NCBI RefSeq assembly: GCF_001182745.1
Contig: NZ_LN868938.1
Location: forward strand, 3,162,001 to 3,226,000
Reading direction: 5' to 3'
Length of the DNA: 64,000 bases
Source of the DNA: Nocardia farcinica
GTDB lineage: Bacteria > Actinomycetota > Actinomycetes > Mycobacteriales > Mycobacteriaceae
The notes beneath the pieces were generated by a model, which saw nothing but the letters and a program-made list of their open reading frames with translations, made no database searches and was not told where the DNA came from. Made by a program: the position numbers and the translations under genes. Below, one piece after another: positions 49,824 to 59,284 of the stretch (within the stretch, counting starts at the first letter, position 1; every line of letters starts with the position of its first letter).

Positions 49824-49853
49824 GCCTCCCAGTATACGCACAACCAGGGAGGC
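49824..49853 (-). promoter_or_regulatory. Possible fadE25 promoter flanked by an inverted repeat
   Basis: On the minus strand TATACT (49831-49836) resembles a -10 element. It is enclosed by GCCTCCC (49824-49830) and GGGAGGC (49847-49853). A repressor, perhaps the neighbouring TetR protein, could bind there. Nearby GGCAC-TCA-GTGCC (49806-49818) is a second short palindrome. Confidence 0.4.
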
Positions 49854-49904
49854 ACTTGGGGATACGTTATGGCACTCGGTGTCACACCGGGGCCGTGCGC
49901 CCGA

Positions 49905-50588
49905 TCACAGACTACCCAGTCTGCGGGTGAGCAGGTCGGCGACGCGACGCGGCGGCAGATCCCGCGGGAACACCGCCACCACCAGTTCGTCGGACGCGGC
50001 CGGGCGCTCGGTGCCGCGCGGAATGGCGGCCAGCTCCACCCGCAGATCCGCCGCCCCGGCGTCGGACTCGCCCCGCACCATGCGCCGCAACAGGTAGTTG
50101 TGCGTGGCGGTCACCGCGGCGGTGAACTGGACCCGGGCCAGATCGGGCGAATCCGGCAGCCGGTCGCGCAGGTAGTCGGTGAACAGCCGCTCGTAGCGGA
50201 ACACCGTGACGATCTCGCGCTCGCGCAACGCGGGCACGCGTCGCACCACGCGATACCGGCGCGCGGCGATGTCGCGCCACTGGGTGAACCGCTCGAAGAC
50301 CTGCACGACGGCCTCGCACACGGCGTCCCACGGATCGCCCTGCGCCGCCTCCAGGAACGCCGACGCCGCGGCCAGCTGCGCCTCGTGATCGGCGAAGATC
50401 ACGTCCTCCTTGGACCGGAACTGCCGGAAGAAGGTGCGCCGCGAGATCCCCGCCGCCTCCGCGATCTCGTCGACCGTGGTCGCCTCGTACCCCTTGTCGG
50501 CGAACAGCCGCAGCGCCTGATCCACCACCGTCAACCGGAACCGCGCCGGATCCACACCCACCCGCGCCCGCCCACTCTCCTCGCTCAC
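49905..50588 (-). CDS. TetR-family regulator
   Basis: 227 aa from a GTG at 50588. The N-terminal helix-turn-helix (about 20-65: T-T-V-D-E-I-A-E-A-A-G-I-S-R-R-T-F-F-R-Q-F) is typical. The all-helical C-terminal ligand domain is variable. It lies upstream of fadE25 and may control it, given the inverted repeat in the gap. In mycobacteria no TetR gene stands at this point in the block, to my knowledge, so it may be a later addition. Confidence 0.9.
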   Translation of the reverse strand: MSEESGRARVGVDPARFRLTVVDQALRLFADKGYEATTVDEIAEAAGISRRTFFRQFRSKEDVIFADHEAQLAAASAFLEAAQGDPWDAVCEAVVQVFERFTQWRDIAARRYRVVRRVPALREREIVTVFRYERLFTDYLRDRLPDSPDLARVQFTAAVTATHNYLLRRMVRGESDAGAADLRVELAAIPRGTERPAASDELVVAVFPRDLPPRRVADLLTRRLGSL

Positions 50589-50638
50589 CCCCCAACCGTA
50601 TCGGCTGGACGACCGGGCTTCCCCGACCGAGAACGTTT

Positions 50639-50666
50639 CGAATATTTCGTTTATTGCGTATATTCG
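50639..50666 (+). promoter_or_regulatory. Possible operator of the toxin-antitoxin pair
   Basis: CGAATAT (50639-50645) and ATATTCG (50660-50666) are perfect inverted arms 14 nt apart in an AT-rich patch. They lie just upstream of the AGGAGG site (about 50674-50680) and the antitoxin ATG at 50688, where antitoxin autorepression is usual. Confidence 0.5.
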
Positions 50667-50687
50667 GATAGCGAGGAGGTGTGTGCG

Positions 50688-51146
50688 ATGTCTCCAACCC
50701 ACGCAGCCAAACGCATCGAGCCAGGCACCATCGACGCCGAGCTCGCCGCCCGAGCGATGCGGCGGATCAAGGACTACCTGGTAAAGCACCCCGCCGAAGA
50801 AACGGTCCCGGTAACCGCGGAAACGGGGCCGGACGAGCCGCTGGTTCTGCCGCGTGCCGTGGTGGACATGGTTGCGTTCATCCTCGCCCAAGCGGCCGCC
50901 GGACGAGGCGTGTCCCTCGTTCCGTCCAACGCCGAACTGACCACCCAGCAGGCTGCGGACATTCTGAACGTCTCCCGCCCCTATGTCGTCGGGCTCCTGG
51001 AATCGGGCGAGATCCCGTTCCGACTGGTGGGCACCCACCGCCGCATCAGGTTCGATGACTTGAAGGAGTACCAGCGGCGTAGCGAGGGACACAGCCGCGC
51101 CGCCGCCGACGAATTGTCCGACCTCGGTCAGGAGCTCGGCATCTGA
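50688..51146 (+). CDS. Excisionase-type (MerR-like HTH) antitoxin
   Basis: 152 aa; ATG 50688 with GCGAGGAGG upstream. The C-terminal half holds an HTH_17/excisionase helix-turn-helix (about 84-125: L-T-T-Q-Q-A-A-D-I-L-N-V-S-R-P-Y, then L-V-G-T-H-R-R-I-R-F-D-D-L). Its stop overlaps the PIN gene start by 1 nt. Pairs of excisionase-like DNA-binding proteins with PIN proteins form a known toxin-antitoxin class in actinobacteria. The AT-rich promoter contrasts with the surroundings. Confidence 0.85.
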   Translation: MSPTHAAKRIEPGTIDAELAARAMRRIKDYLVKHPAEETVPVTAETGPDEPLVLPRAVVDMVAFILAQAAAGRGVSLVPSNAELTTQQAADILNVSRPYVVGLLESGEIPFRLVGTHRRIRFDDLKEYQRRSEGHSRAAADELSDLGQELGI

Positions 51147-51703
51147 TGCCGTTCATCGCCCTGTACGACGCGAATGTTCTCTACGGCAACACGCTGCGCG
51201 ACATGCTGATCCGCCTCGCTCGATCCGGGGTCGTCCAGGCGAAATGGACCGATGCGATCCTCGACGAGACCATGCGGACACTAGCGGCGAAGCGACCCGA
51301 CATCGCCGAATCCAAGCTGAACCGCCTGCGCGAACTGATCGTCGCGGCCGTACCCGATTGCCTGGTCGAGGGTTACGAGCCGTTGATCGCCGGACTCCGG
51401 TTACCCGACCCCGACGACCGGCACGTGCTGGCGGCCGCGATCAAGGCGGGCGCCCAGGTGATAGTCACCGCCAACCTGGCCGACTTCCCCGCTGCCCAGC
51501 TGCGGCAGTGGGACATCGAGGCACGAGGCCCGGACGAGTTCGTCCTCGACCAAGTGCACCTCGACGATCGCGTGGTGTGGGCCTGCGTCCAACAGATCGC
51601 GGATTCTCGCCGCAACCCTCCCGAGACCGTCGACGACGTGCTCGAGGCACTCGAGAGCGCCGGCTTGGTCGAATCCGTCGCCGCGTTGCGGACTGGGCGG
51701 TAA
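51146..51703 (+). CDS. PIN-domain toxin (VapC-like ribonuclease)
   Basis: 185 aa, coupled to the antitoxin by a 1-nt overlap. Acidic residues of the PIN active site are D8 in A-L-Y-D-A-N-V-L, E41 in L-D-E-T-M-R, and D in D-P-D-D-R-H-V-L-A-A-A and T-A-N-L-A-D-F. Metal-dependent RNA cleavage is expected. The extra C-terminal 60 residues (V-H-L-D-D-R-V-V-W-A-C-V) are typical of the excisionase-linked PIN subgroup (DUF4411/PIN_3-like), longer than classic VapC. The target RNA is unknown. Confidence 0.88.
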   Translation: MPFIALYDANVLYGNTLRDMLIRLARSGVVQAKWTDAILDETMRTLAAKRPDIAESKLNRLRELIVAAVPDCLVEGYEPLIAGLRLPDPDDRHVLAAAIKAGAQVIVTANLADFPAAQLRQWDIEARGPDEFVLDQVHLDDRVVWACVQQIADSRRNPPETVDDVLEALESAGLVESVAALRTGR

Positions 51704-51713
51704 ACCGTCCGGT

Positions 51714-52229
51714 TCAGCCGAGGAGTTTGGTGCGGAGGGCCTCGTCCTTGTCGAGGACGAGTTTTTCCAGGTCGGCCTGGAACTGTTCCATGCGGGCGCG
51801 CAGGGTGGGGTCGGGGGCGGCGAGGATGCGGACGGCGAGCAGGCCGGCGTTGCGGGCGCCGCCGATGGAGACGGTGGCCACGGGCACGCCCGCGGGCATC
51901 TGCACGATGGACAGCAGGGAGTCCATGCCGTCGAGGTACTTCAGCGGCACGGGCACGCCGATCACCGGCAGCGGGGTGGCGGAGGCGACCATGCCCGGCA
52001 GGTGGGCGGCGCCGCCCGCACCGGCGATGATCACCTTCACCCCGCGGTCCGCGGCCCGGCGCGCGTAGTCGAGCATGCGCTGCGGGGTGCGGTGCGCGGA
52101 GACGACACCCACCTCGAACCGGACGCCGAACTCGGCCAGCGCCTCGGCGGCGGCCTCCATCGTCGGCCAGTCCGAGTCGCTGCCCATGATCAGCCCCACG
52201 GCCGGGCCTGCGGTGTCCATCTCACTCAT
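51714..52229 (-). CDS. purE: N5-carboxyaminoimidazole ribonucleotide mutase
   Basis: 171 aa. The motif G-S-D-S-D-W-P-T-M (about 17-25) and S-A-H-R-T-P (about 44-49) mark class I PurE. It converts N5-CAIR to CAIR in purine synthesis, the step after PurK. The start overlaps the purK end by 8 nt. Its C-terminal end is close to the convergent PIN toxin gene. Confidence 0.96.
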   Translation of the reverse strand: MSEMDTAGPAVGLIMGSDSDWPTMEAAAEALAEFGVRFEVGVVSAHRTPQRMLDYARRAADRGVKVIIAGAGGAAHLPGMVASATPLPVIGVPVPLKYLDGMDSLLSIVQMPAGVPVATVSIGGARNAGLLAVRILAAPDPTLRARMEQFQADLEKLVLDKDEALRTKLLG

Positions 52230-53424
52230 GCGGATCCCATCCGTCGGTCCAAACGGCGTGCGACATCCAGTGCGCCGCCCGCTCTGCTTTCTCCCGCACC
52301 ACGGCGACGTCGTCGCCGAGCACGTTGACGTGCCCGATCTTGCGGTCGGGCCGCTCCCCCTTGCCGTACAGGTGCACCTTGGCCTCGGGCATCCGGGCGA
52401 ACAGGTGGTGCAGCCGCTCGTCCATCGACATCGCCGGCGCCTCGGGCGCGCCGAGGATGTTCGCCATCACGGTGACCGGCGCCAGCGGCGCGGTGTCGCC
52501 GAGCGGATAGTCCAGCACCGCGCGCAGGTGCTGCTCGAACTGACCGGTCCGGGCGCCGTCCATGCCCCAGTGGCCGGAGTTGTGCGGACGCATGGCCAGC
52601 TCGTTGACCAGCAGCTCGCCCGCGTGGGTCTCGAACAGCTCGACCGCCATCACCCCGACGACGCCGAGTTCACGAGCCAGGTTCAGCGCCATCGTCTCCG
52701 CCGCGGTCGCGATCTCGTCGGGCAGATCGGGCGCGGGCGCGATGACCACCGCGCACTGCCCGTTGCGCTGCACGGTCTCCACCACCGGCCAGGTCGCGGC
52801 CTGCCCGAAGGGCGAGCGGGCCACCATCGCCGACAGCTCACGACGCAGGTCCACCTTCGCCTCGGCCAGCAACCGGGTGCCGCGGGCGAGCTGGTCGGTG
52901 ACCAGCCGCTCGGCCTCGGTGGCGTCGGCGGGCATCCACACCCCGCGCCCGTCGTAGCCGCCGCGGACGGCCTTGAGCACGAACGGCCAGCCGTGCTCGT
53001 CGCCGAAGGCGATCGCCTCGGCGGGCGCGGTGACGGCGGTGAACGCGGGTACCGGCAGGCCGAGTTCCGCGAGCCGGGTGCGCATGGCCAGCTTGTCCTG
53101 GGCGTAGACCAGCGCGGTGGGCGGCGGCGCGACGTTGACGCCCTCGGCGACCAGCACCTCGAGATGTTCGGTCGGCACGTGCTCGTGGTCGAAGGTCAGC
53201 GCGTGCGAGCCGACGGCCGCCTTGCGCAGCGCGGCCAGATCGGTGTGCGAACCGAGCACGACCTCGGGACTGACCTGGGCGGCCGGGTCGTCGACCTTCT
53301 CGGCCAGTACCCGCAGCCGCTGGCCGAGGGCGATCGCGGCCTGGTGGGTCATCCGTGCCAACTGCCCGCCGCCGATCATGGTGACGGTGGGCATGGTCGC
53401 GGGATCGAAGCTACGGGTGCTCAC
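52222..53424 (-). CDS. purK: N5-carboxyaminoimidazole ribonucleotide synthase
   Basis: 400 aa from a GTG at 53424; ATGs at 53442 and 53394 are alternatives. ATP-grasp enzyme carboxylating AIR with ATP and bicarbonate. The N-terminal G-G-G-Q-L-A-R-M motif (about 19-26) and the ATP-grasp core ([13 protein letters not shown]) are present; [12 protein letters not shown] (about 270) is the conserved metal/ligand motif. The divergent GtrA gene begins 57 nt away. Confidence 0.95.
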   Translation of the reverse strand: MSTRSFDPATMPTVTMIGGGQLARMTHQAAIALGQRLRVLAEKVDDPAAQVSPEVVLGSHTDLAALRKAAVGSHALTFDHEHVPTEHLEVLVAEGVNVAPPPTALVYAQDKLAMRTRLAELGLPVPAFTAVTAPAEAIAFGDEHGWPFVLKAVRGGYDGRGVWMPADATEAERLVTDQLARGTRLLAEAKVDLRRELSAMVARSPFGQAATWPVVETVQRNGQCAVVIAPAPDLPDEIATAAETMALNLARELGVVGVMAVELFETHAGELLVNELAMRPHNSGHWGMDGARTGQFEQHLRAVLDYPLGDTAPLAPVTVMANILGAPEAPAMSMDERLHHLFARMPEAKVHLYGKGERPDRKIGHVNVLGDDVAVVREKAERAAHWMSHAVWTDGWDPHE

Positions 53425-53481
53425 GTCATGCAATCTTGTCACGTCGGGTCCGCGGGACCCCTACCGGTACACTCGGCACTC

Positions 53482-54024
53482 GTGTCCATTGCCGACGACG
53501 CGGTCAGCGTCCTCCCCGAGCCCTTGCGGGAGATCGCCTACCGCCACCACGAGCTGATCAAGTTCGCCATCGTCGGGGCCACCACCTTCGTCATCGACAG
53601 CGGCATCTTCTATGCCCTGAAGTGGACCGTGCTCACCGAGAAGCCGGTCACCGCCAAGATCATCTCCGGCGTCGTCGCCGTGATCGCCTCCTACGTGCTC
53701 AACCGCGAATGGTCGTTCAAGAATCGCGGCGGCCGCGAGCGCCATCACGAGGCCCTGCTGTTCTTCGTGGTCAGCGGCATCGGCGTGGCGTTGAGCAACA
53801 TCCCGCTGTGGATCTCGAGCTACGTGTTCGACCTGCGGCAACCCGCGGTCAGTTTCACCGTGGAGAACATCGCCGATTTCGTCAGCGCCTTCATCATCGG
53901 CAACCTGCTGCAGATGGCGTTCCGGTTCTGGGCCATGCGCCGCTGGGTGTTCCCCGACGAGATGGGGGAACTGGAGGCCGAGCTCGAGGAGCTCATGGAG
54001 GAAGAGCAGCTCGGGCGCAGCTGA
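53482..54024 (+). CDS. GtrA-family membrane protein
   Basis: 180 aa from a GTG at 53482. Four membrane helices (about 28-48, 55-75, 90-112, 125-148) with Y-V-L-N-R-E-W-S-F between helices 2 and 3. The C-terminal tail is strongly acidic (E-A-E-L-E-E-L-M-E-E-E). It matches the mycobacterial GtrA-like gene beside purK in order and orientation. Expected role is in polyprenyl-phosphate sugar handling for the cell envelope. The histidine kinase gene ends directly after its stop. Confidence 0.9.
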   Translation: MSIADDAVSVLPEPLREIAYRHHELIKFAIVGATTFVIDSGIFYALKWTVLTEKPVTAKIISGVVAVIASYVLNREWSFKNRGGRERHHEALLFFVVSGIGVALSNIPLWISSYVFDLRQPAVSFTVENIADFVSAFIIGNLLQMAFRFWAMRRWVFPDEMGELEAELEELMEEEQLGRS

Positions 54025-55332
54025 TCAACGCGGCTCGGGGGTGATCGCGACCGGCCGGTTCGGCGCGGAGGACCCCAGGAACACCCGGAACAACGCGGGG
54101 CGACGGCGCTGCAGTTCGAGCCTGCCGCCGTCGGCCTCGATAAGGGCGCGCGCCAGCGCGAGGCCGACGCCGGTCGAACCGCCCGCGGAGAAGCCGCGAT
54201 CGAAGATGTGCGGGGCGAGTTCGTCGCGCACACCCTCCCCTTCGTCGGCGACCTCCACGCACACCAGCGGCTCGCGGCCGTAGCCGGGGCGCACCGAGCG
54301 CACCGAGACGGTGCAGGTGCCGTCGCCGTGCATGAGCGCGTTGTCGACCAGCACGGTCACCGCCTCGCGCAGCCGGGACGCGGTCACCGGCGCACGCAGC
54401 GTCTCGTCCCCGGCCAGCAGTAGGGCACGGCCCGCCTCGTCGAAGGGGTGCTTCCACTCCTCGACGACACCGCGCAGCTCCTCCAGCACCGCGATGGGGT
54501 CGCGGTCGGCGGCGTCCTCGTCGCGGGAGGCGCGCACCAGATCGTCGATGGCCTCGGTGAGCCGGTCGACCTGCGCCATCGCCTCCTCGGCCTCGTGCAC
54601 CACCTCCGGGTCGGTGTGCGCGGACAGCTCGTCCAGCCGCAACCGCACCGCGGTGAGCCTGCTGCGCAGCTGATGGGAGACGTCGGCGACGAGCGCGTGC
54701 TCGCGTTGCAGGCGGCCGGCGATCTCCACCGTCGCCGAGTCGAGCACGTCGGAGACGCGGTCGAGTTCGGCGATGCCGTGCCTGCGCGGATCGGGACGGA
54801 AATCGCCCATCGCCAGGCGCGCCGCCCGGGCCGCGACGTCACGCAGCGGGTCGGCGACCCGGCGCGCGGTGACCACCGCGACACTGGCGGCGGCGCCGAG
54901 CGAGGCCAGCACCGCCAACGCCACCACCGCGACCGCCTGGCGCTGCATCTCCTTCATCGGCGCCGCGGGCACCTCGAGCCGCAGCGAACCCGAGGTGCCC
55001 ATGGCCAGCGACTCCACCAGCGGATCGTCGACGTGTGCCGCGCCGAGGTCGACCCGGGAGGCGTTGTCCTGGGGGGCCGGATAGACGACGGTCAGCTTGC
55101 CGTTCACCGGCACCAGCGCACGTACCGCCCGCACGTCGAGCCCGCCGTGCACCATCCCGTCGACACCTTCCTGGGCCACCACCTCGGCGGCGATGCGGTC
55201 CAGGCGATTGCGCAGATCGTTGCGGGTGATGTCCTCCACCCACAGCCACGCCAGGTAGGTCAGCGGCACGCCGAGCACGACCGTGGTGATGGTCAGCACG
55301 GCCAGCATGGACCGCAGGATCCGGCGGCGCAC
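54025..55332 (-). CDS. Sensor histidine kinase
   Basis: 435 aa. TM1 (about 10-33) and TM2 (about 137-160) frame a sensor domain of about 100 residues outside the membrane. A HAMP domain follows, then the phospho-acceptor in A-D-V-S-H-Q-L-R-S-R-L (His near 220). The ATPase domain has N-box V-D-N-A-L-M-H-G, G1 V-A-D-E-G-E-G-V and G2 G-S-T-G-V-G-L-A-L-A. It follows the response regulator by 1 nt, so they form a two-component system. The signal is unknown. Confidence 0.94.
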   Translation of the reverse strand: MRRRILRSMLAVLTITTVVLGVPLTYLAWLWVEDITRNDLRNRLDRIAAEVVAQEGVDGMVHGGLDVRAVRALVPVNGKLTVVYPAPQDNASRVDLGAAHVDDPLVESLAMGTSGSLRLEVPAAPMKEMQRQAVAVVALAVLASLGAAASVAVVTARRVADPLRDVAARAARLAMGDFRPDPRRHGIAELDRVSDVLDSATVEIAGRLQREHALVADVSHQLRSRLTAVRLRLDELSAHTDPEVVHEAEEAMAQVDRLTEAIDDLVRASRDEDAADRDPIAVLEELRGVVEEWKHPFDEAGRALLLAGDETLRAPVTASRLREAVTVLVDNALMHGDGTCTVSVRSVRPGYGREPLVCVEVADEGEGVRDELAPHIFDRGFSAGGSTGVGLALARALIEADGGRLELQRRRPALFRVFLGSSAPNRPVAITPEPR

Positions 55333-55333
55333 G

Positions 55334-56011
55334 TCAGTCCGTGTTCAGCCGGAAGCCGACACCGCGCACCGTGACGATGCGGCGTTCGGCCATCGGGCCC
55401 TCGTCGCCGATCTTGCGGCGCAACCACGACATGTGCATGTCGAGGGTCTTGGACCCGCGCAGTTCGGCGTCGCCCCAGACCTCGCGCAGGATCGTCTCGC
55501 GCGGCACCACCTGGCCCGCCCGGTCGATCAGCACCTTGAGCAGCTCGTATTCCTTGTTCGCCAGACCGACCTCGACGCCGTTGACCAGCACCCGCCGCGC
55601 GGCCGGCTCCAGCCGGATGCCGCCGACCTCCACCGCCTCGTCACCGATGCCGCTGCGCCGCAACAAGGCCCGGACCCGGGCGAGCAGTTCGGCGAGCCGG
55701 AAGGGTTTGCCCACGTAGTCGTCGGCACCGGCGTCCAAGCCGACCACGAAGTCGACCTCGTCGGTGCGCGCGGTGAGCATCAGCACCGCCAGGTCGGCGC
55801 CGCGGGCCCGGACCTGGCGGCACACCTCGAGCCCGTCCATTCCGGGCAGGCCGAGGTCGAGGATGAGCAGATCGTGATTGCCCTCCAGGGCCCGGCGCAG
55901 CACGGCCGGGCCGAAGCTCTCCACGGTGACGGTGTAGCCCTCCCGCCCCAGGGCGCGCGACAGCGGGGCGGCGATGGCCTCGTCGTCTTCGGCCAGGAGT
56001 ACGGCGGTCAT
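55334..56011 (-). CDS. OmpR-family response regulator
   Basis: 225 aa. Receiver domain with acidic pocket A-E-D-D (7-10), phospho-acceptor D52 in I-L-D-L-G-L-P-G-M-D and conserved T/K positions. A winged-helix DNA-binding domain (about 125-222) contains L-D-M-H-M-S-W-L-R-R-K-I and R-G-V-G-F-R-L. It precedes the histidine kinase by 1 nt and lies 16 nt after the PH-domain gene on the same strand, so all three may be cotranscribed. Confidence 0.95.
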   Translation of the reverse strand: MTAVLLAEDDEAIAAPLSRALGREGYTVTVESFGPAVLRRALEGNHDLLILDLGLPGMDGLEVCRQVRARGADLAVLMLTARTDEVDFVVGLDAGADDYVGKPFRLAELLARVRALLRRSGIGDEAVEVGGIRLEPAARRVLVNGVEVGLANKEYELLKVLIDRAGQVVPRETILREVWGDAELRGSKTLDMHMSWLRRKIGDEGPMAERRIVTVRGVGFRLNTD

Positions 56012-56027
56012 GCCACCAGATTACGGT

Positions 56028-56531
56028 TCAGTGCTCGCGCTGCGCCTCGAACACCTGGTAGTAGAGCAGCGCGTGCACCTTCTGCACGGCCGGGATGTCG
56101 TCGTATTCCAGCGGCTCCTCCGACGACGAGCCGATGATCAGGGTGCCGGTCCCGAGCAGCCGGTCGAAGAGCCCGTGGCGGAACTGCACGCTGGAGATGC
56201 GGCTCATCGGGATGTCGATGCCGGTGTGGGTCACCACGCCCTGCCGCACCAGCACCCGGCGCTCGGTGACGATGAAATGCGTTGACTTCCAGGCGAGCAC
56301 GGGCGCGACCACGCGCCACACCACCACAACCGCCCACAGCGCGGGCACCAGGATCAACAGCGCGGTCCGCAGCGTGCCCTCGGTGGTGCGGTAGGCGAGT
56401 CCGCCGGCGAATCCTGCGAGGGCCGTGGCGACGATGAGCGTCACGATGGGCCAGAACAGCATCTTCCAATGCGGATGGCGGTGGAGTATCAGGTGCTCGT
56501 CGGGCGCGAGCACATCCTCCGGGTAACCCAT
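56028..56531 (-). CDS. Bacterial PH-domain membrane protein
   Basis: 167 aa from ATG 56531. Two membrane helices (about 27-47, 58-80) are followed by a bPH_2 domain (about 85-160: S-T-H-F-I-V-T-E-R-R-V-L-V-R-Q-G, I-D-I-P-M-S-R-I-S-S-V). It has the same place next to birA and gtrA as in mycobacteria. Function unknown. The ORF could extend 66 nt upstream but the PH protein family begins near M-G-Y-P-E-D-V. Confidence 0.88.
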   Translation of the reverse strand: MGYPEDVLAPDEHLILHRHPHWKMLFWPIVTLIVATALAGFAGGLAYRTTEGTLRTALLILVPALWAVVVVWRVVAPVLAWKSTHFIVTERRVLVRQGVVTHTGIDIPMSRISSVQFRHGLFDRLLGTGTLIIGSSSEEPLEYDDIPAVQKVHALLYYQVFEAQREH

Positions 56532-56622
56532 GTGGGCAAACCCTACTCTCGCGACCGTCACGCGCCCGGCAACCCGGCCCGTGACACGGGCCATCACAGC
56601 GGATTTCGCCGGTCGCGCGAAC

Positions 56623-57444
56623 TCAGTACTGTCCGCGCAGATGCGTGACGTCGCCCGCGGAGACCGCGTCGTCGCCGATCAGCAAACGCCCGGCGTCGTC
56701 GATGCCGGTGGCGATGCCGGTGAGCGTGCGCCCACCCGGCAGTTCGGCCATGACCTGGGCGCCGATGGTGGCGCACCGCTCCCGGTAGGCGGCCGCGAGT
56801 TCGGTGGTGTCCCAGCCCGCCTGGCGCCAGGCGTCGAACCGGCGGGAGAACTCGGCGAGGATCGCCAGCACCACCGCGGTGCGGTCCACCTGGGCCGCAC
56901 CGGCGAGCTCGAGCGAGATGGCATGGGGCACGGGCAGTTCCGCCGCCGAGAGGCTGACGTTGACGCCGACGCCGACCACCACCGCGGGAGTGCCGCCGCT
57001 CGCGGCGACCTCGGCCAGGATGCCCGCGACCTTGCGCCCGCCGATGAGCACGTCGTTGGGCCACTTGAGATCCGCGGGCACGCCCGCGGCGGCGCGCAGC
57101 GCGTCCACCACGGCCACCCCGGTCAGCAGCGGCAGCCAGCCGAGCACCGCGGGCTCGAGCCCGCGCGGGCGCACCAGCATCGACATGGCGATCTGCGCAC
57201 GCGGCGGGCTGGTCCAGCTGCGGGCGTGCCTGCCGCGCCCGGCCTGCTGCGTCTCGGCGAGCAGGACGGTGCCCGCCGCGCCGGGGTCGCTCGCCCGCGC
57301 GATCAGGTCGGCGTTGGTCGATCCGGTGGCCTCGACCACCTCGACCCGCGAGAACAACGACAACTCCGGTGATTCGACACCGCGCCGCAGCCGGGTCACA
57401 TCCAGGGGCGGGCGCCGTGACGCATCCGACGAAGGGCTTTGCAC
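56623..57444 (-). CDS. birA: Biotin-[acetyl-CoA-carboxylase] ligase
   Basis: 273 aa from a GTG at 57444. Catalytic domain only, without the N-terminal DNA-binding domain of the E. coli type, so it should not be a repressor. Motifs: S-T-N-A-D-L (about 42), G-R-G-R-H-A-R-S-W (about 70-78), [12 protein letters not shown] (about 125-136). It attaches biotin to carboxylase alpha subunits such as AccA3, encoded 5 kb away. It is divergent from accD5. Confidence 0.95.
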   Translation of the reverse strand: MQSPSSDASRRPPLDVTRLRRGVESPELSLFSRVEVVEATGSTNADLIARASDPGAAGTVLLAETQQAGRGRHARSWTSPPRAQIAMSMLVRPRGLEPAVLGWLPLLTGVAVVDALRAAAGVPADLKWPNDVLIGGRKVAGILAEVAASGGTPAVVVGVGVNVSLSAAELPVPHAISLELAGAAQVDRTAVVLAILAEFSRRFDAWRQAGWDTTELAAAYRERCATIGAQVMAELPGGRTLTGIATGIDDAGRLLIGDDAVSAGDVTHLRGQY

Positions 57445-57534
57445 ACGGTGAGGCTACCGCCGGGCCGGAGGGATCATTCGCGCAGGGCAGAGCCGTGGCA
57501 AGAGGGCTCGACGTGGGGTTCGACCTGCGCTTTT

Positions 57535-57548
57535 CTACTCACGGGTAG
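57535..57548. promoter_or_regulatory. Shared palindrome, accD5 copy
   Basis: CTACTC-AC-GGGTAG, 50-63 nt upstream of accD5 and also within the birA-accD5 divergent gap. Matches the pntAA site at 11 or more of 14 positions. Confidence 0.5.
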
Positions 57549-57559
57549 CCCCCGCGCCG

Positions 57560-57589
57560 TTACAGACCATTCCTGTCTCTGGTTACACT
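57560..57589 (+). promoter_or_regulatory. Possible accD5 promoter giving a leaderless mRNA
   Basis: TTACAG (57560-57565) and TACACT (57584-57589), 18 bp apart. Transcription would start at or near the ATG at 57598, and no ribosome site is visible in front of it. Leaderless transcripts are common in mycobacteria; the assignment is inference. Confidence 0.35.
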
Positions 57590-57597
57590 CCGAAGCC

Positions 57598-59238
57598 ATG
57601 ACGAGTGTCCAGCAGCAGTCCGCATCAGGTTCGGCGGGCTCCCCCGATATCCACACCACCGCCGGGAAGCTGGCTGACCTGCGGAATCGGCTGGAAGAGG
57701 CCAAACACCCGATGGGTGAGGCCGTGGTCGACAAGGTGCACGCGAAGGGCAAGATGACCGCCCGCGAGCGCATCCTGGCGCTGCTCGACGAAGGCTCGTT
57801 CGTCGAGCTCGACGCGTTGGCCCGGCACCGCAGCGTCAACTTCGGCCTGGAGAACAACCGCCCGCTGGGCGACGGCGTGGTCACCGGCTACGGCACCATC
57901 GACGGCCGCGACGTCTGCATCTTCAGCCAGGACGTCACCGTCTTCGGCGGCAGCCTCGGCGAGGTCTACGGCGAGAAGATCGTCAAGGTCATGGACCTGG
58001 CGCTCAAGACCGGCCGTCCGCTGATCGGCATCAACGAGGGCGCGGGCGCGCGCATCCAGGAGGGCGTGGTCTCGCTCGGCCTCTACGGCGAGATCTTCCA
58101 CCGCAACATCCAGGCCTCCGGCGTGATCCCGCAGATCTCGCTGATCATGGGCCCGGCCGCGGGCGGGCACGTCTACTCCCCCGCGCTCACCGACTTCGTG
58201 GTGATGGTCGACCAGACCAGCCAGATGTTCGTCACCGGTCCCGACGTCATCAAGACCGTCACCGGCGAGGAAGTCACCATGGAGGAGCTGGGCGGCGCCC
58301 ACACCCACATGGTGAAGTCCGGTGTGGCCCACTACGTCGCCTCCGGCGAGCAGGACGCCCTGGACTACGTCAAGGATCTGCTGTCCTACCTGCCGAGCAA
58401 CAACCGTGCCGAGCCGCCGCGGTTCCCGGCCTCCGACCCGATCGAGGGCGCCATCGAGGACTCGCTCACCGACGAGGACCTCGAGCTGGACACGATCATC
58501 CCGGACTCGCCGAACCAGCCCTACGACATGCACGAGGTCATCCGTCGCCTGCTCGACGACGACGAGTTCCTCGAGGTGCAGGCCGAGCGCGCGATGAACA
58601 TCATCGTCGGCTTCGGGCGCATCGACGGCCGCAGCGTGGGCATCGTGGCCAACCAGCCGACCCAGTTCGCCGGCTGCCTCGACATCGACGCCTCGGAGAA
58701 GGCGGCACGGTTCGTGCGCACCTGCGACGCGTTCAACGTCCCGATCATCACGCTGGTGGACGTGCCCGGTTTCCTGCCCGGCACCGGCCAGGAGTACAAC
58801 GGCATCATCCGCCGCGGCGCGAAGCTGCTCTACGCCTACGGCGAGGCCACTGTGGGCAAGATCACGATCATCACCCGCAAGGCCTACGGCGGCGCCTACG
58901 ACGTGATGGGTTCCAAGCACATGGGCGCCGATGTGAACCTCGCCTGGCCGACCGCGCAGATCGCCGTGATGGGTGCCTCCGGCGCCGTCGGGTTCGTCTA
59001 CCGCAAGCAGTTGCAGCAGGCCGCCAAGGACGGCGCCGACGTCGATGCGCTGCGGCTCGAGCTCCAGAACGAGTACGAGGACACCCTCGTGAACCCCTAC
59101 GTCGCCGCCGAGCGCGGGTACGTCGACGCGGTCATCCCGCCCTCGCACACCCGGGGCCAGATCGTCTCGGCGCTGCGTCTGCTCGAGCGCAAGATGGTCA
59201 CTCTGCCGCCGAAGAAACACGGCAACATCCCGCTCTGA
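57598..59238 (+). CDS. accD5: Acyl-CoA (propionyl-CoA) carboxylase beta subunit
   Basis: 546 aa from ATG 57598. Carboxyltransferase with two crotonase-like domains: the N-terminal domain with [11 protein letters not shown] and [13 protein letters not shown], the C-terminal with [13 protein letters not shown] and [10 protein letters not shown]. It transfers carboxyl from biotin to propionyl-CoA, giving methylmalonyl-CoA for methyl-branched lipids and for the IcmF/MCM-related pools. Gene order with birA, accE5 and maf equals that of mycobacterial accD5. The oxyanion-hole residues are intact. Confidence 0.95.
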   Translation: MTSVQQQSASGSAGSPDIHTTAGKLADLRNRLEEAKHPMGEAVVDKVHAKGKMTARERILALLDEGSFVELDALARHRSVNFGLENNRPLGDGVVTGYGTIDGRDVCIFSQDVTVFGGSLGEVYGEKIVKVMDLALKTGRPLIGINEGAGARIQEGVVSLGLYGEIFHRNIQASGVIPQISLIMGPAAGGHVYSPALTDFVVMVDQTSQMFVTGPDVIKTVTGEEVTMEELGGAHTHMVKSGVAHYVASGEQDALDYVKDLLSYLPSNNRAEPPRFPASDPIEGAIEDSLTDEDLELDTIIPDSPNQPYDMHEVIRRLLDDDEFLEVQAERAMNIIVGFGRIDGRSVGIVANQPTQFAGCLDIDASEKAARFVRTCDAFNVPIITLVDVPGFLPGTGQEYNGIIRRGAKLLYAYGEATVGKITIITRKAYGGAYDVMGSKHMGADVNLAWPTAQIAVMGASGAVGFVYRKQLQQAAKDGADVDALRLELQNEYEDTLVNPYVAAERGYVDAVIPPSHTRGQIVSALRLLERKMVTLPPKKHGNIPL

Positions 59239-59284
59239 ATAAGCGATACCCTCGGTAGGCCGCGCACACTGGTAACGAGAGGCG

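Noticed and set aside
49832..49840. GTATACGCA, identical to the GntR half-site, upstream of fadE25
   Set aside because: Only one half-site, without the inverted partner; it overlaps a -10-like element and is probably a chance match.
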